Shown here: positions 30,387 to 44,660 of the stretch, piece after piece
Position numbering within the stretch: the first letter of the stretch is position 1
Layout of the letters: the number at the start of each line of letters is the position of its first letter
Origin: Leptospira adleri
GTDB lineage: Bacteria > Spirochaetota > Leptospiria > Leptospirales > Leptospiraceae
Assembly (NCBI RefSeq): GCF_002811985.1
Contig: NZ_NPDU01000009.1
Location: 45,136 to 97,133, forward strand
Length of the DNA stretch: 51,998 nt
Direction of reading: 5' to 3'
The notes under the pieces: generated by a model
The model's database searches: none
What the model saw: the letters and a program-made list of their open reading frames with translations, nothing else
Told to the model about the DNA's origin: nothing
Translations under genes and position numbers: made by a program

Positions 30387-30938
30387 ATGAATCCTTGGTA
30401 TTCTTTTTCCATGATTCTCTATTATTTATCCCGCAAAGAAGATGACTCGTCCCACTTCTGGCAAGTTGAAATTTTTGAAAACATTTTGGTAATTACGCAA
30501 GGTCGATCCGAAATGGATCGTAAGATCGAAATCAAATCTTTTTTGGATCACGAAAAAATCATCTCCGATTTGGAAAAAATGCGGGATGAAAAATTGAAAG
30601 AAGGCTTTACAAGCACCTCCGAAATCGGTGAAGCGGAAGAAAACAATATTTTAAAAAAAATAGAACGCGAAGGAGAGTTCCACATTCGACTTGAAATCGC
30701 CGAATCTATTCTTTTGACCGTGAGCGATTCCAATCGGAATAAACTTTTGAAATCTTTGGTCCGCGATTGCGATTTTGTCCTTATGGGACTTGGAACTGCG
30801 GACGGAGAATATTACGACGGTGAAGACGAATTCTATCCGGAAATGATCCAGGACGAAACAGGACTTACACCTGAAAACGCTCGCAAAGTTTACAAAATGA
30901 AATTAGCGGCTTATGAAAATTTATTGAAGGCGAAATAA
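30387..30938 (+). CDS. Small WGR-like domain protein
   Basis: A 183-residue soluble, acidic protein. The N-terminal ~75 residues resemble a WGR domain: FWQVEIFENILVITQGR, then KIEIKSFLDHEKIISDLEKMRDEKLKEGF, matching the usual strand pattern and the closing helix with EKxxxGY/F. The Trp-Gly-Arg core itself reads QGR, so the motif is degenerate. The remaining 110 residues, containing DGEYYDGEDEFYPEMIQDETGLTPE, are not recognised. WGR domains occur in some DNA-repair and poly(ADP-ribose) polymerase proteins, but no such function can be claimed here. The start at 30387 or the ATG at 30411 are both possible. It sits just downstream of the AraC pseudogene with no visible partner. Confidence 0.6.
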   Translation: MNPWYSFSMILYYLSRKEDDSSHFWQVEIFENILVITQGRSEMDRKIEIKSFLDHEKIISDLEKMRDEKLKEGFTSTSEIGEAEENNILKKIEREGEFHIRLEIAESILLTVSDSNRNKLLKSLVRDCDFVLMGLGTADGEYYDGEDEFYPEMIQDETGLTPENARKVYKMKLAAYENLLKAK

Positions 30939-30993
30939 TCCTTTGAAAAAAACTACAACGTTCCGACATAACGATCTCATTGGAACAAAAAGT

Positions 30994-32055
<1,062 letters not shown>

Positions 32056-32211
32056 AAAGACCAGATATTGAGTTCACCGATGAATTCGTCAAGTTTTGAG
32101 GGAAATTTATAACATAGGAAGGAAAGAATATTACGAAGAGAATTGACGACCAAAACTTTTTATGGATCCTTTCGACGAGATCCGATTCTTACCTCCGTCA
32201 AAGTGATTGAA

Positions 32212-32718
32212 ATGAACATTCTTTTAGAACCCATTTCGGAAAAACACGCCGACTCGATCGCGGTCCACGCAAATTCTCAAAACGTTTTCTCCGGTTTGAG
32301 AGGAGCGTTTCCTTTTCCGTATCAGTTGCAGGACGCGCTCGATTACATTCATTCCTGTCTTCGGGACTCGAGATCCAGAACCTTCGCGATCGTCTTAGAA
32401 GGAAAGGCAATCGGAGTCATCAATCTGTTGTTCAAAGAGGACGTATATCGGTTCAACGCGGAGATCGGTTATTGGATCGGAGAAGAATTTTGGAACCGGG
32501 GAATCGTCACAAAGGCGATCTCATCCATTATCAATCTTGCATATACCGAGCATGGGCTTCACAGGATCTACGCGGAAGTTTTTTCCAATCGACCCGCATC
32601 CGCCAAAGCTCTCGAAAAAAACGGATTCGTTTTGGAAGGAACGCAAAAAGAAGCCGTTTTTAAGAATGGAGTATTTCTGGATCAATGGATCTACTCCCGT
32701 CTTCGAACCCCCTCGTAA
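32212..32718 (+). CDS. RimJ/RimL-type GNAT acetyltransferase
   Basis: A 168-residue protein of the GNAT_3 type. LLEPISEKHADSIAVHANS is the usual N-terminal start. YWIGEEFWNRGIVTKAISSIINLAYTEHGLHRIYAEVFSNRPASAKALEKNGFVLEGTQKEA carries the acetyl-CoA loop in the form RGIVTKA and the conserved Asn-x-x-Ser-x-x-x-x-Glu-Lys-x-Gly-Phe segment. These enzymes acetylate protein N-termini, antibiotics or small amines, and the substrate cannot be told. I chose the ATG at 32212. A longer frame from 32143 adds a leader that does not look conserved, and a GTG at 32203 is also possible. It stands alone between divergent and co-directional neighbours. Confidence 0.8.
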   Translation: MNILLEPISEKHADSIAVHANSQNVFSGLRGAFPFPYQLQDALDYIHSCLRDSRSRTFAIVLEGKAIGVINLLFKEDVYRFNAEIGYWIGEEFWNRGIVTKAISSIINLAYTEHGLHRIYAEVFSNRPASAKALEKNGFVLEGTQKEAVFKNGVFLDQWIYSRLRTPS

Positions 32719-32926
32719 AGAACTTGATCCGCCCGAACCGGACCTTCCCCAGTGTCTCAAGGAACAAACCTGCGGTTCATTCCGTTATACGAAATTCTAT
32801 CAAAAGTTTCCCGTATTATAACAATCGTAATCTTAAAATCCAGTCGATCGAACACCGTTCTGTTTTTTGAATTGACTGTTTCGGAATTCAAGGAATAAAC
32901 TCAAACCAGAACTAATTTGGGCGGCT

Positions 32927-34253
<1,327 letters not shown>

Positions 34254-34257
<4 letters not shown>

Positions 34258-35012
34258 CCGTAATTAGGCGCGTCCGTCTTGTGATGGAACCAAACGTTCG
34301 GTTCCTTATATTCTCCCAAGTCTGAGTCCCGGTCTATACGGACCGGGACGAGACCTCCCGGAATCTTAAATTCTCCCGAATTCAAAAACTGCAAACCGGT
34401 CCACTCTTCCCATTGACGGATCGTCCCTCGAATATACATGGAATTTTCCTCGATGCGGATCCGTTTAGCGCCGGCCTTTTCGTGCACTCGAATCCATGGA
34501 TCTTCCGAAAATCCGTCTTCCCTTTTTCTTTCTAAGTATTCTTCCATCGATAAGAATGGAAATTTTTCTTTTTGATTCGGTCTTACACAGGCAAATAAAT
34601 GAAGAATGTTCCGAGAGGCGGCATTTTTTTTTAGCTCGGAGAGGATTTGATGAGACAAACCGGAACCTCTGAATTCGGGAAGAATTTCGATCGACCAAGC
34701 GCTCGCCGCGTTGCATCGTTTTCCTTCGTTATGATCGAGAATCCCTTTTAGGACCGCCGCGTCCCATCCTTTCGGAAGAGTTTGATTCTCCCCATCCCAG
34801 TCAAAAGGAATCATCTTTCCGGTTCCCGCGACCTTACGGTCCTTTGAAAGCGCCACACAGTGAAAAGATGAGAATTCGTGCACAATGAAATGATAATATT
34901 CTTTTCCGATCGGATCCTGATTTAAGAAAAACGGCCAGACGTCCAGGTCAAGATCTTCTTCCGTAAAACCTTCGCCGAAAGCCTGAGCGAACGTGATCAG
35001 TTGAAATTCCAT
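34254..35012 (-). CDS. GNAT-like acetyltransferase
   Basis: A 252-residue protein whose middle resembles a GNAT domain: a strand with HCVALSKDRKVAGTGKMIPF, then WSIEILPEFRGSGLSHQILSELKKNA, where EFRGSGLS is the acetyl-CoA-binding loop. The C-terminal part (IRVHEKAGAKRIRIEENSMYIRGT) fits a last strand and then an extension with WFHHK that I do not recognise. It is probably cytoplasmic, with substrate unknown. The ATG at 35012 is the farthest start and the sequence looks conserved from there. The 3' end overlaps the convergent hydroxylase gene by 4 bases. Confidence 0.7.
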
Positions 35013-35049
35013 TCTTAGATTAAAATAGAAACGAGCGAAGAATTGAAAA

Positions 35050-35076
35050 CAAAAAAGCCCCCGAAACCGGAGGCTC
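35050..35076 (-). terminator. Rho-independent terminator of the secreted-protein/lipoprotein pair
   Basis: On the minus strand, AGCCTCCGG pairs with the CGGGGGCT segment around a short TTT loop and is followed by six T. It lies about 40 bases past the stop of the gene at 35112. Confidence 0.75.
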
Positions 35077-35111
35077 TTTGAATTCTTTCTCAGTCTTAAA
35101 GATTCTACTAA

Positions 35112-36290
35112 TCAGGGAACCGTTGCGAATGTCACCGTGATCGCATCCACATACGCCTGAGTCAGAGTATCCCAACTGGAAGTAGCGGGACTTGTTGTCG
35201 CCGCGGATTTCCCCACGGTTCCTACGCGATCATACAAAGTATCCACTCGAGAAGAAGGAACGTAATCGGACGGAATCGCCGACGACGCCACACCTTCCGC
35301 GACAAATCCGTTGAAGTTAAACAGACCGTAGGTCGGAGTAAACGGAATGAACTGATTCACATTCGGAGTACAAGTAACCGCTTGCCCGGAAGTGATCGCC
35401 GCCTGCTCCAAACCGCCCTTCGCAGTAACGTTCAGATTTCCGGTCAACTTCTGGCTGTAAGCGAGTTTATAATATTCTCTTCCCGCTCCGGGACAAAGAC
35501 CTTGGTTGTGCGCATAACCGAGCGCGGTTGTTCCGGAATTGATCGGAACCAAATCCGTGTTTCCGAAAAAACTCACGACCGATTTGAAACAAAAGATCGT
35601 ACGATTGTCCATCTCTTCCAAAATCACCCTTCCCGTATCCACGTCTTGTCCGAGCGCGTCCGATCCGAGCGATCCCTTCCAGGAATAAGTTTGGATCAAA
35701 CCCTGATTCGCAAATCCGGTAACGACGGGTTGTACGACGTAACTTTCGATGACCGCGGTAGCCCCGCTCCAACGAACCGGATCCAATCGACTCAATTGAT
35801 AGAGAAGAACCGCTCCGTCTCCCGCCGCGTCCCTCGGATTATCGTCAAAGAAGAATTGGAGCGCCGGTTGGTTGTCGCTCGTGGAACGAAGTTCGAAAAA
35901 GTTCGTATAAGAAGCGGCGGCGCCTAACGTGCTCGGTTTGTAGGATACGGCTCCCGAATTCAATTTCAAACGAAGAGTGAAGGACTGACCGTTCATGATC
36001 TGATTTTGAAGAGTGAGATTTGCCGTAGTTCCCAACGGAAAATTTTTGCGGATCGCAAAGATCAGATCGTCCATAAAGAGAGAATTCCCTCTCGCCCAAG
36101 TTGCTGACTGTCGCACAAATCCCCAAGTGTCAGCGCTCGCTTTGAGAGGTTGTAATAATTCGAGACGCACCGGAAAGGGTTTTGGAGAATCGTCCCTCAC
36201 GAAAAAAGCGACACGGTCCGAACGAAACGTAAGCCCTGTTCCCAAAAATAAAACCGCCGCCGAAAGAAAGTAGATCCAAGATTTTTTCAT
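35112..36290 (-). CDS. Secreted protein of unknown function
   Basis: A 392-residue protein with a signal-like N-terminus (MKKSWIYFLSAAVLFLGTGLTF). No lipobox is seen. The body is rich in Ser, Thr, Ala and Gly with short strands, and has cysteines near residues 237, 267 and 306. I do not recognise a domain. The start is the ATG at 36290, with GAGGA 8 bases upstream. The ATG at 36305 overlaps the stop of the preceding lipoprotein gene as ATGA, so the two are at least translationally coupled. A terminator follows the stop. The pairing with a small lipoprotein suggests an envelope or surface role, but this is inference only. Confidence 0.65.
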   Translation of the reverse strand: MKKSWIYFLSAAVLFLGTGLTFRSDRVAFFVRDDSPKPFPVRLELLQPLKASADTWGFVRQSATWARGNSLFMDDLIFAIRKNFPLGTTANLTLQNQIMNGQSFTLRLKLNSGAVSYKPSTLGAAASYTNFFELRSTSDNQPALQFFFDDNPRDAAGDGAVLLYQLSRLDPVRWSGATAVIESYVVQPVVTGFANQGLIQTYSWKGSLGSDALGQDVDTGRVILEEMDNRTIFCFKSVVSFFGNTDLVPINSGTTALGYAHNQGLCPGAGREYYKLAYSQKLTGNLNVTAKGGLEQAAITSGQAVTCTPNVNQFIPFTPTYGLFNFNGFVAEGVASSAIPSDYVPSSRVDTLYDRVGTVGKSAATTSPATSSWDTLTQAYVDAITVTFATVP

Positions 36291-36301
36291 GGCCGTTTTC
36301 C

Positions 36302-36502
<201 letters not shown>

Positions 36503-36678
36503 AAATATCCTCCCCCACAAACTGAGGTTCATGCTTAGTTAACAACAGATGAATTTGTTTTTTTCAAATGGAAAAAAATTGTATCCTTTTAAAAGTATCC
36601 AAAGCAAAAGTTTAGTCAATCAGATTCCAATTCGACTTCCTTTGTGGTTCCTTTTTTAACAAATTTTAAAAGCATTGA

Positions 36679-37290
36679 ATGCAAACAGAAGAATCCTTAA
36701 TTCTATTCTTAAGAAATCCGGTGATCGGCAGAGTAAAAACGAGACTCGCCAAAACATTGGGAGATCGAACGGCCCTTTCCCTCTACGTACAACTCTTAGA
36801 GATCACCAGAAAACAAATTCAAAATTTAAATATACCCGTTCGACTTTATTTTGATTCGATTCCGGATTTCGAACTTTCGGATTGGGGAAAACAAACGAGC
36901 ATTCATCTTCAAACCGGCGAAGATCTGGGTGAAAGAATGCGGAACGCATTTTTAGAAACGTTCCAAATCGGATTCAAAAAAGCGGTCATCATCGGAAGCG
37001 ACTGCCCCGATCTCGAAGCAAAACATATCCGAGAAGCATTTTCGGCTCTGGAACTCCGAGACGCGGCGATCGGACCGGCCAAGGACGGAGGCTATTACTT
37101 GTTGGCCTTAAAATCCGTTTATCCGGAAATTTTTAAGGACATTCCGTGGAGCAGCGAAAAGGTTTTCGCGATGACATTAGAAAAACTGCAATTAGCCAGA
37201 AAGGACGTTTGGATTCTTCCTTTATTAAACGACATCGACGTGGAAGCGGACGTAAGACCCTATCTTCCATCCGGAAAATTAGTGATCTAA
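36679..37290 (+). CDS. DUF2064 glycosyltransferase (TIGR04282-like)
   Basis: A 203-residue nucleotidyl/glycosyltransferase-A-fold protein. The opening LILFLRNPVIGRVKTRLAKTLG is diagnostic of DUF2064, and it is followed by TGEDLGERM, VIIGSDCPDLEAKHI (about 113-127) and GPAKDGGYYLLAL (about 137-149). Family members are annotated as glycosyltransferases of arsenosugar biosynthesis when next to the radical SAM enzyme ArsS. No such partner is present in this window, so that pathway is not supported here and another sugar-phosphate role is as likely. It is cytoplasmic and appears monocistronic. Confidence 0.8.
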   Translation: MQTEESLILFLRNPVIGRVKTRLAKTLGDRTALSLYVQLLEITRKQIQNLNIPVRLYFDSIPDFELSDWGKQTSIHLQTGEDLGERMRNAFLETFQIGFKKAVIIGSDCPDLEAKHIREAFSALELRDAAIGPAKDGGYYLLALKSVYPEIFKDIPWSSEKVFAMTLEKLQLARKDVWILPLLNDIDVEADVRPYLPSGKLVI

Positions 37291-37528
37291 ATCCGAAGGT
37301 ATTAGAAGTCAGCCGACTTGTTTTGACGAAGCAAACTTTAGGCTACAAAGTTCGGTTTTGATTTTATAAGAACCCGTCCCGACGCCGAGACGGAACTTTG
37401 CGGCTTGATCTTTAACAAAGTAAAAGAAGGTTTTGCGACGCGCCGTAAATCATGCCTTGAGGATCACAAAGGATCTCGAAGACACAATAAAGTGTTTTCA
37501 TAGGTAATCAAAGATTCAGAATGCGTCC

Positions 37529-38491
37529 ATGCGATTTTTCTGGAACCTGTCGGCGCCTATCTCGATCTTGATTCTTCTTGGGATCGGAATTTTTCCCGCC
37601 GGCATTTCTTCAAAAACTGCGGAAACTTCCACGAGCGCGTTTCTCAAACTCAAAAACGTAAAGTTTCGTCTGGAAGATCGGATCTACTTCACCGTAAAAA
37701 ATCTGACCGTGGAAGCGATCTCCAATAGGTCCGGCTCCGCCGTCAACTTCAACGATCCTTCCTCCTTTCATCTCAAAATTTTTCAGGGAGAAACCGAATT
37801 CGAAATTTCAGTTTTGGAATATCTATTCAACGAAAACATAAAGACGTTCCCCGATTTTCCATTACGAAATTTGAAACTATCCACGATCGAAATCGACGGT
37901 AAAAGAAAAATTCGAATTTTAGGAGAATATAAACTAGTCTTCTGGGTCGACGTGGAAATGATCTGCGATCTGGAATCGGTTCCGAACGGTTCGATGCTGA
38001 TCTTAAAATCGGAATCCATGAGCGCCGCCGGAATCCACGGTGCGGGAGACCTTCTTTCTTATGTCGGGGTCGGTCTCAAAACTCTTCTTCCCATCCCCGA
38101 AGACAGGGGTTTGCAGATCGTGGATAAAAGTTTTCACATTCAATCCTTTGCGCTCCTGCCTCCGCCGCGCATAGAAGGGACGATCCGCGAAATCGCGCTT
38201 CTTCCGGATCGAATCCTCGTTCGTTTCGATTCTCAAAAAATTCCCCAACTTCCGAAACTTTCGTTTCTTCCGGGAATTCCGAATCAGATCGCGATGTCCG
38301 GCGGAGAAATCCGAGTCGGTTCCGTTTTTTTAAAGAATACGGATCTTCTTTTGATCGATCAGGATCCTTCCGATCTTCTCGACTTTCACATGCAGAATCT
38401 TCTCCTTCAACTTTCGCTCGGAAACCTGAACCTGAACGCGAAAGGAGAACTCAAAGTATTTCTTCCCGATTACGAAGATTTAAAAAAGTAG
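37529..38491 (+). CDS. Secreted protein of unknown function upstream of lipid-transport operon
   Basis: A 320-residue protein with a signal peptide (ISILILLGIGIFPAGISS) and a body of alternating hydrophobic strands (IRILGEYKLVFWVDVEMICD, GTIREIALLPDRILVRFDSQKI). This beta-rich pattern is reminiscent of lipid-binding proteins such as DUF2993, but the match is by overall feel only. A Leu-rich segment (LLLQLSLGNLNLNAKGELKVF) closes the protein. It is probably periplasmic. The gene precedes the MlaC-like gene by 164 bases on the same strand, so it may share a lipid-transport role without being tightly coupled. The ATG at 37529 has no strong ribosome-binding site. Confidence 0.6.
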   Translation: MRFFWNLSAPISILILLGIGIFPAGISSKTAETSTSAFLKLKNVKFRLEDRIYFTVKNLTVEAISNRSGSAVNFNDPSSFHLKIFQGETEFEISVLEYLFNENIKTFPDFPLRNLKLSTIEIDGKRKIRILGEYKLVFWVDVEMICDLESVPNGSMLILKSESMSAAGIHGAGDLLSYVGVGLKTLLPIPEDRGLQIVDKSFHIQSFALLPPPRIEGTIREIALLPDRILVRFDSQKIPQLPKLSFLPGIPNQIAMSGGEIRVGSVFLKNTDLLLIDQDPSDLLDFHMQNLLLQLSLGNLNLNAKGELKVFLPDYEDLKK

Positions 38492-38655
38492 AATTTAGAT
38501 CAAAAGCGACTTATAGAAAGATCGGCCTCGGACCGTTTCCTTCTCATTTATTCCGTTGACTTCCCCGACCGCTCAAGAAAGCTGTAGGAAGTCCTAGTCC
38601 TTTCTTACGAATCGTCTCCGACTCCATACAAACTACAAACAACAGGTAACGTGTT

Positions 38656-39270
38656 GTGAAAAAACTTATTTCCATTCTTTTTCTCTTTTCCCTATTCCTT
38701 CCCACTCTGCTCTTTTCTCAAAATTCCGCAGAGCCCAATCCGTCCGCGCAAGAAGGTACGAACGCGACTCCGCCGGAAGAAACTCCGTCCGACGAAGAAC
38801 AAATCAGTTCGACCGTAAAAAAGCTGATCGGCTTTATCCGTTATAAGAAGAATGAAAAAGCGATCGCAATCATTCACGTAAAACAGTTCAGCAATCAACT
38901 CCTGAAATCTTCCGGTAAAATTTCGGACGCGGATCGTAAGGATTTCGAAGAGGCGATTTCGGAATTTATCGTGCACAGAAGTTTTCCGATCGCGCACAAA
39001 TATTTCGACAAGATCGATATCAATTACGAAAAGCCGGTGATCAAAGGGGACAACGCGACTCTTGCTTCTTCGATCATCTGGAACGGTTCGGAAAGAATCA
39101 CCTTCTCTTGGATCCTGAGCAAAATCGACGGAACCTGGTATGTAACCGATTTCTTAAACGAAGGAAAATACGCTTCCGAAACAAACAGAACCAAATCCGT
39201 AGATCCTTCCATCAAAAAGAACGGCATCAAACAAACCATAGCTCTGATCAAAAGAGAAGCAAAGAACTGA
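38656..39270 (+). CDS. MlaC/HpnM-family periplasmic lipid-binding protein
   Basis: A 204-residue protein with a signal peptide (LISILFLFSLFLPTLLFS), a Pro/Glu/Ser-rich linker (residues 22-48) and an MlaC/Ttg2D-like domain: EEQISSTVKKLIGFIRY, then DRKDFEEAISEFIVHRSFPIAHKYF, then ITFSWILSKIDGTWYVTDFLNEG. The last, a strand-turn-strand ending in YVxDxxxEG, is characteristic. Such proteins carry a phospholipid or hopanoid across the periplasm. The start is GTG at 38656, with AGGT upstream. The gene lies 7 bases before the MMPL transporter, the same pairing as HpnM with HpnN, so it probably hands lipid to or takes it from that transporter. Confidence 0.8.
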   Translation: MKKLISILFLFSLFLPTLLFSQNSAEPNPSAQEGTNATPPEETPSDEEQISSTVKKLIGFIRYKKNEKAIAIIHVKQFSNQLLKSSGKISDADRKDFEEAISEFIVHRSFPIAHKYFDKIDINYEKPVIKGDNATLASSIIWNGSERITFSWILSKIDGTWYVTDFLNEGKYASETNRTKSVDPSIKKNGIKQTIALIKREAKN

Positions 39271-39277
39271 CAATCAT

Positions 39278-42196
<2,919 letters not shown>

Positions 42197-42203
42197 TTTT
42201 AGA

Positions 42204-42782
42204 ATGATCAAAAATTCCATCTCCCTAATCGTTCTGGTCTTCGTTACCGCAAACTGCACGGTCAAATACATCAAATCGGGACCGACCTGGGAAAAAGATC
42301 TCGGGACCTTCAAACGTTTGGCCGTTCAGGTTCCTGCAGAAAGTGAAGCGGGAGAACCCGAAAAGAAATTAGCGGCAAAGATCACCGAAAATTATCTTTC
42401 TCATCATAAGGAATTCATCATATACCCTTACAAAACCGGGGCTGCGATCTGCGGAAGTTCGGATAAAAAGGTGCAAGGGATCTTCGAGTTGAAAATAATA
42501 GAAAAGGAAACTCCGGAAAAAGTGAAGGTGACCGCGCTCGGAAAAGTCGTCCACTGTAAAAAGGGAGAAACACTCTGGGAAGGTCTCGCGGAAAATTCTT
42601 ACTCAAAGAATACGGAAGAAAATCTTTCTCTGATCAACACATACACTCAGCTCTACGGAAAGGAAATCGCCGGAAAAGTGAATCCATACTTCTTCCTTCT
42701 TCAGACCCTTTTGGAAAAATTGGACAGCCCGATTTTGACGGAAGACGAAAAGGACGAAAAGATAGAAGTGGAAGCGAGATAG
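42204..42782 (+). CDS. Lipoprotein of MXAN_6521/LA_1396 type
   Basis: A 192-residue lipoprotein with lipobox VTANC (lipidated Cys18). The mature part has a compact alpha/beta pattern: FKRLAVQVP, an EKKLAAKITENYLSHHKEF helix, VQGIFELKI, and a late helix GKVNPYFFLLQTLLEKL, followed by an acidic tail (EDEKDEKIEVEAR). I recall this as the family named MXAN_6521/LA_1396, whose function is unknown. AAGGA precedes the ATG and the gene lies 7 bases after the MMPL transporter, so it is probably an outer membrane or periplasmic accessory of the transport system. Its stop is 2 bases from the convergent gene's stop. Confidence 0.75.
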   Translation: MIKNSISLIVLVFVTANCTVKYIKSGPTWEKDLGTFKRLAVQVPAESEAGEPEKKLAAKITENYLSHHKEFIIYPYKTGAAICGSSDKKVQGIFELKIIEKETPEKVKVTALGKVVHCKKGETLWEGLAENSYSKNTEENLSLINTYTQLYGKEIAGKVNPYFFLLQTLLEKLDSPILTEDEKDEKIEVEAR

Positions 42783-42784
42783 AG

Positions 42785-43216
42785 TTATTTCGCGGAAGAA
42801 GGAGAAGATAAAGTTTCCAGAAACGTATTGTATTCCACACATTCGGGGATTTGATACGTTACGATAGACCCGCAATCCGCGCGTTCCACGCTCTTGATGC
42901 AAAGCTCCGCGTCCAATTTCAGATTGTCGCTTAATTTTTTAAGGACGATCGGCTCCGATTTATCGACGTCGTAATTGAAGTCGCTGTAGCACTGGGCGTT
43001 GTCCGGATAACTCAAGCTCGCTTCCTTACGATGTGCGCCTTCCAAAGAAGACAGATAAGGTTCTTTACATCGGTTCATCTGAGAACAATAAGCGTCGGCC
43101 ACCTTTTTGTAAACTTCCGCGGAAGCAGCCTGAGATACGGCTCCGCTTTTTCCGCACTGGAACGCAAAAAACGCGGACAGGGCGATTCCGGAAGTTTTAA
43201 CTAAAAGGGCGCGCAT
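42785..43216 (-). CDS. Cys-rich small lipoprotein
   Basis: A 143-residue protein with a signal ending FFAFQC, lipidated at Cys21. The mature part has six further cysteines (AYCSQMNRCKEPY, AQCYSD, ELCIKS, ADCGS, PECVEY), suggesting three disulphides in the oxidising periplasm or on the surface. I do not recognise the family. The repeated pattern of a Cys in a helix ahead of a short loop is common in leptospiral lipoproteins. The ATG at 43216 lacks a visible ribosome-binding site. It is convergent with, and only 2 bases from, the lipoprotein of the transporter operon, so it is probably independently transcribed. Confidence 0.7.
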   Translation of the reverse strand: MRALLVKTSGIALSAFFAFQCGKSGAVSQAASAEVYKKVADAYCSQMNRCKEPYLSSLEGAHRKEASLSYPDNAQCYSDFNYDVDKSEPIVLKKLSDNLKLDAELCIKSVERADCGSIVTYQIPECVEYNTFLETLSSPSSAK

Positions 43217-43324
43217 ATCGAAAGGATAAACAAAGAACCCCCGTTGGCAAGTTTTTTCCTAATTCAAGAATCGGATTCAAGAGCATGAAATCCCGCCGGA
43301 AAAAAGAAAGAACGAACTTCGGTT

Positions 43325-44284
43325 TTAGATTTCGATATCGAAAAGGTCCGCGCTGTTTTTCAAAAATACCTTCCGTTTTACTTCGTCGGAAAGGGAAGAA
43401 TTGAGAAGATTCGAAATCGGATGACTGAGCGCGTAAGGAATGCTCGGAAAATCGGAACCGAAATGAATCCGATCCGGAAATCGTTCGAGGATCGCGAGAT
43501 AAGGATCGGTTTGTTCTCCCGTCGCGAGAAAATCCACAAAGACCATCGTAGTATCCATTCTGAGTTCGGGATAAAGCGACATCAACTCGACGTATTCCCA
43601 GACCTCGCTCGCACCCATGTGCGCGACGATCACTTTCAATTCCGGATAACGTTGAATGAACGACCGAAAATAGCGAATGTTCGTATAAGGTCCCGGAAGA
43701 GGAGCGTCGCCCGAATGAATCACGAGCGGGATTTTCATTCTTTCCAAATAAGAAAAAGTATCCGAAAGTTCCGGGCGGGTCAAATCCAGCCTTCCCACTT
43801 CGCAGTGAAGTTTGAAACCGCGGAAGCCGTATTCTTCCACGGCGCGTTTCGTATATTCAAGACAACCGGGTTCCGGAAAAAAAGTTCCAAAAAGAATCGC
43901 GCCCTTCGTTTTCGAATGATTCTCAAAGACCCAACGATTGAGACCTTCCGCCATTCTTTCCTTATGAGCGTAATTTAAGGTCGTAAAAAAACGAACCCGA
44001 TTCTTAGCCAAGGATTCGAGACGTTGCGCCTCCGGTTCCCTGTAAGCGATCTCCCAATTAACTCCGTCGAACCATTTCCAAATCCGTTTCATCACGTATT
44101 CCGGAAAAAAATGCGTGTGAATGTCGATGACGAACGGAAGTCCGTACTTTTTCAGAAGAGGAAGGTGAGAAGGAGAAGTTTCGTCTCGTAGCGGAGGGCG
44201 ATGTTCGGGATGTTTCCAAGGAAAAGGAGAAGGAAGGATCGAATGCGAATCCGAGGAAAGGATATGATGACAACAAGGAAGCAT
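43325..44284 (-). CDS. Amidohydrolase-family (amidohydrolase 2) metal-dependent hydrolase
   Basis: A 319-residue TIM-barrel hydrolase. The metal-binding motifs are visible: DIHTH (His56/His58), GFRGFKLHCE, VIHSGDAP, VAHMGASE and HFGSDFPSIPYA with the catalytic Asp. The closing FLKNSADLF is typical (kNaxxLF). The first ~50 residues (His/Pro/Ser-rich) look non-conserved, so the true start may be later, near the Val before IDIHTH. Substrates of this branch are often carboxylates, decarboxylations or lactones, so no reaction is assigned. It is divergent from the DUF1145-like gene, with promoters expected at 44285-44390. Confidence 0.83.
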   Translation of the reverse strand: MLPCCHHILSSDSHSILPSPFPWKHPEHRPPLRDETSPSHLPLLKKYGLPFVIDIHTHFFPEYVMKRIWKWFDGVNWEIAYREPEAQRLESLAKNRVRFFTTLNYAHKERMAEGLNRWVFENHSKTKGAILFGTFFPEPGCLEYTKRAVEEYGFRGFKLHCEVGRLDLTRPELSDTFSYLERMKIPLVIHSGDAPLPGPYTNIRYFRSFIQRYPELKVIVAHMGASEVWEYVELMSLYPELRMDTTMVFVDFLATGEQTDPYLAILERFPDRIHFGSDFPSIPYALSHPISNLLNSSLSDEVKRKVFLKNSADLFDIEI

Positions 44285-44390
44285 ACAAAGATTTTCTTTC
44301 GCCTTTTGTCCAAGTCAATCGATTGTCTCTTTTTTCCTTGACTGAGGTCCGGGAAGGGTTTCAATAACGGAAATTTTTTGTGGGGGAATT

Positions 44391-44660
44391 ATGAATCCAA
44401 TTTTTCAAGCCTTGAAGATAGGAACCGTTTTTTTTTGGATCTTAGTGGGAGCCAGTCTTTCGGGAGCGCTTCTTTTCGGCGATCCTTTGGACTTTCTCAT
44501 CCGCGCCGTTGGAATCGGAACTTTCGCAGTACACCTGTTAGAGATCGCCTACTTCTGGTTTACTTTCAAACACAAGTCCTCCAACCCGGTTGCCGACGCG
44601 CTTCAGATCTTAGTCTTCGGCGTCTTTCACATGATGCCTCTTCGTAACAAACAAGCCTGA
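44391..44660 (+). CDS. Small DUF1145-like membrane protein
   Basis: An 89-residue protein with three hydrophobic segments (VFFWILVGASLSGALLFG, FLIRAVGIGTFAVHLLEIAYFWF, ALQILVFGVFHMMPL). The AVHLLEIAYF and FGVFHM pattern matches DUF1145 proteins, inner membrane proteins of unknown function. A GGGGG-containing site lies 5 bases before the ATG at 44391, so this start is firm. It stands alone, with repeat-bearing intergenic DNA downstream. Confidence 0.75.
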   Translation: MNPIFQALKIGTVFFWILVGASLSGALLFGDPLDFLIRAVGIGTFAVHLLEIAYFWFTFKHKSSNPVADALQILVFGVFHMMPLRNKQA

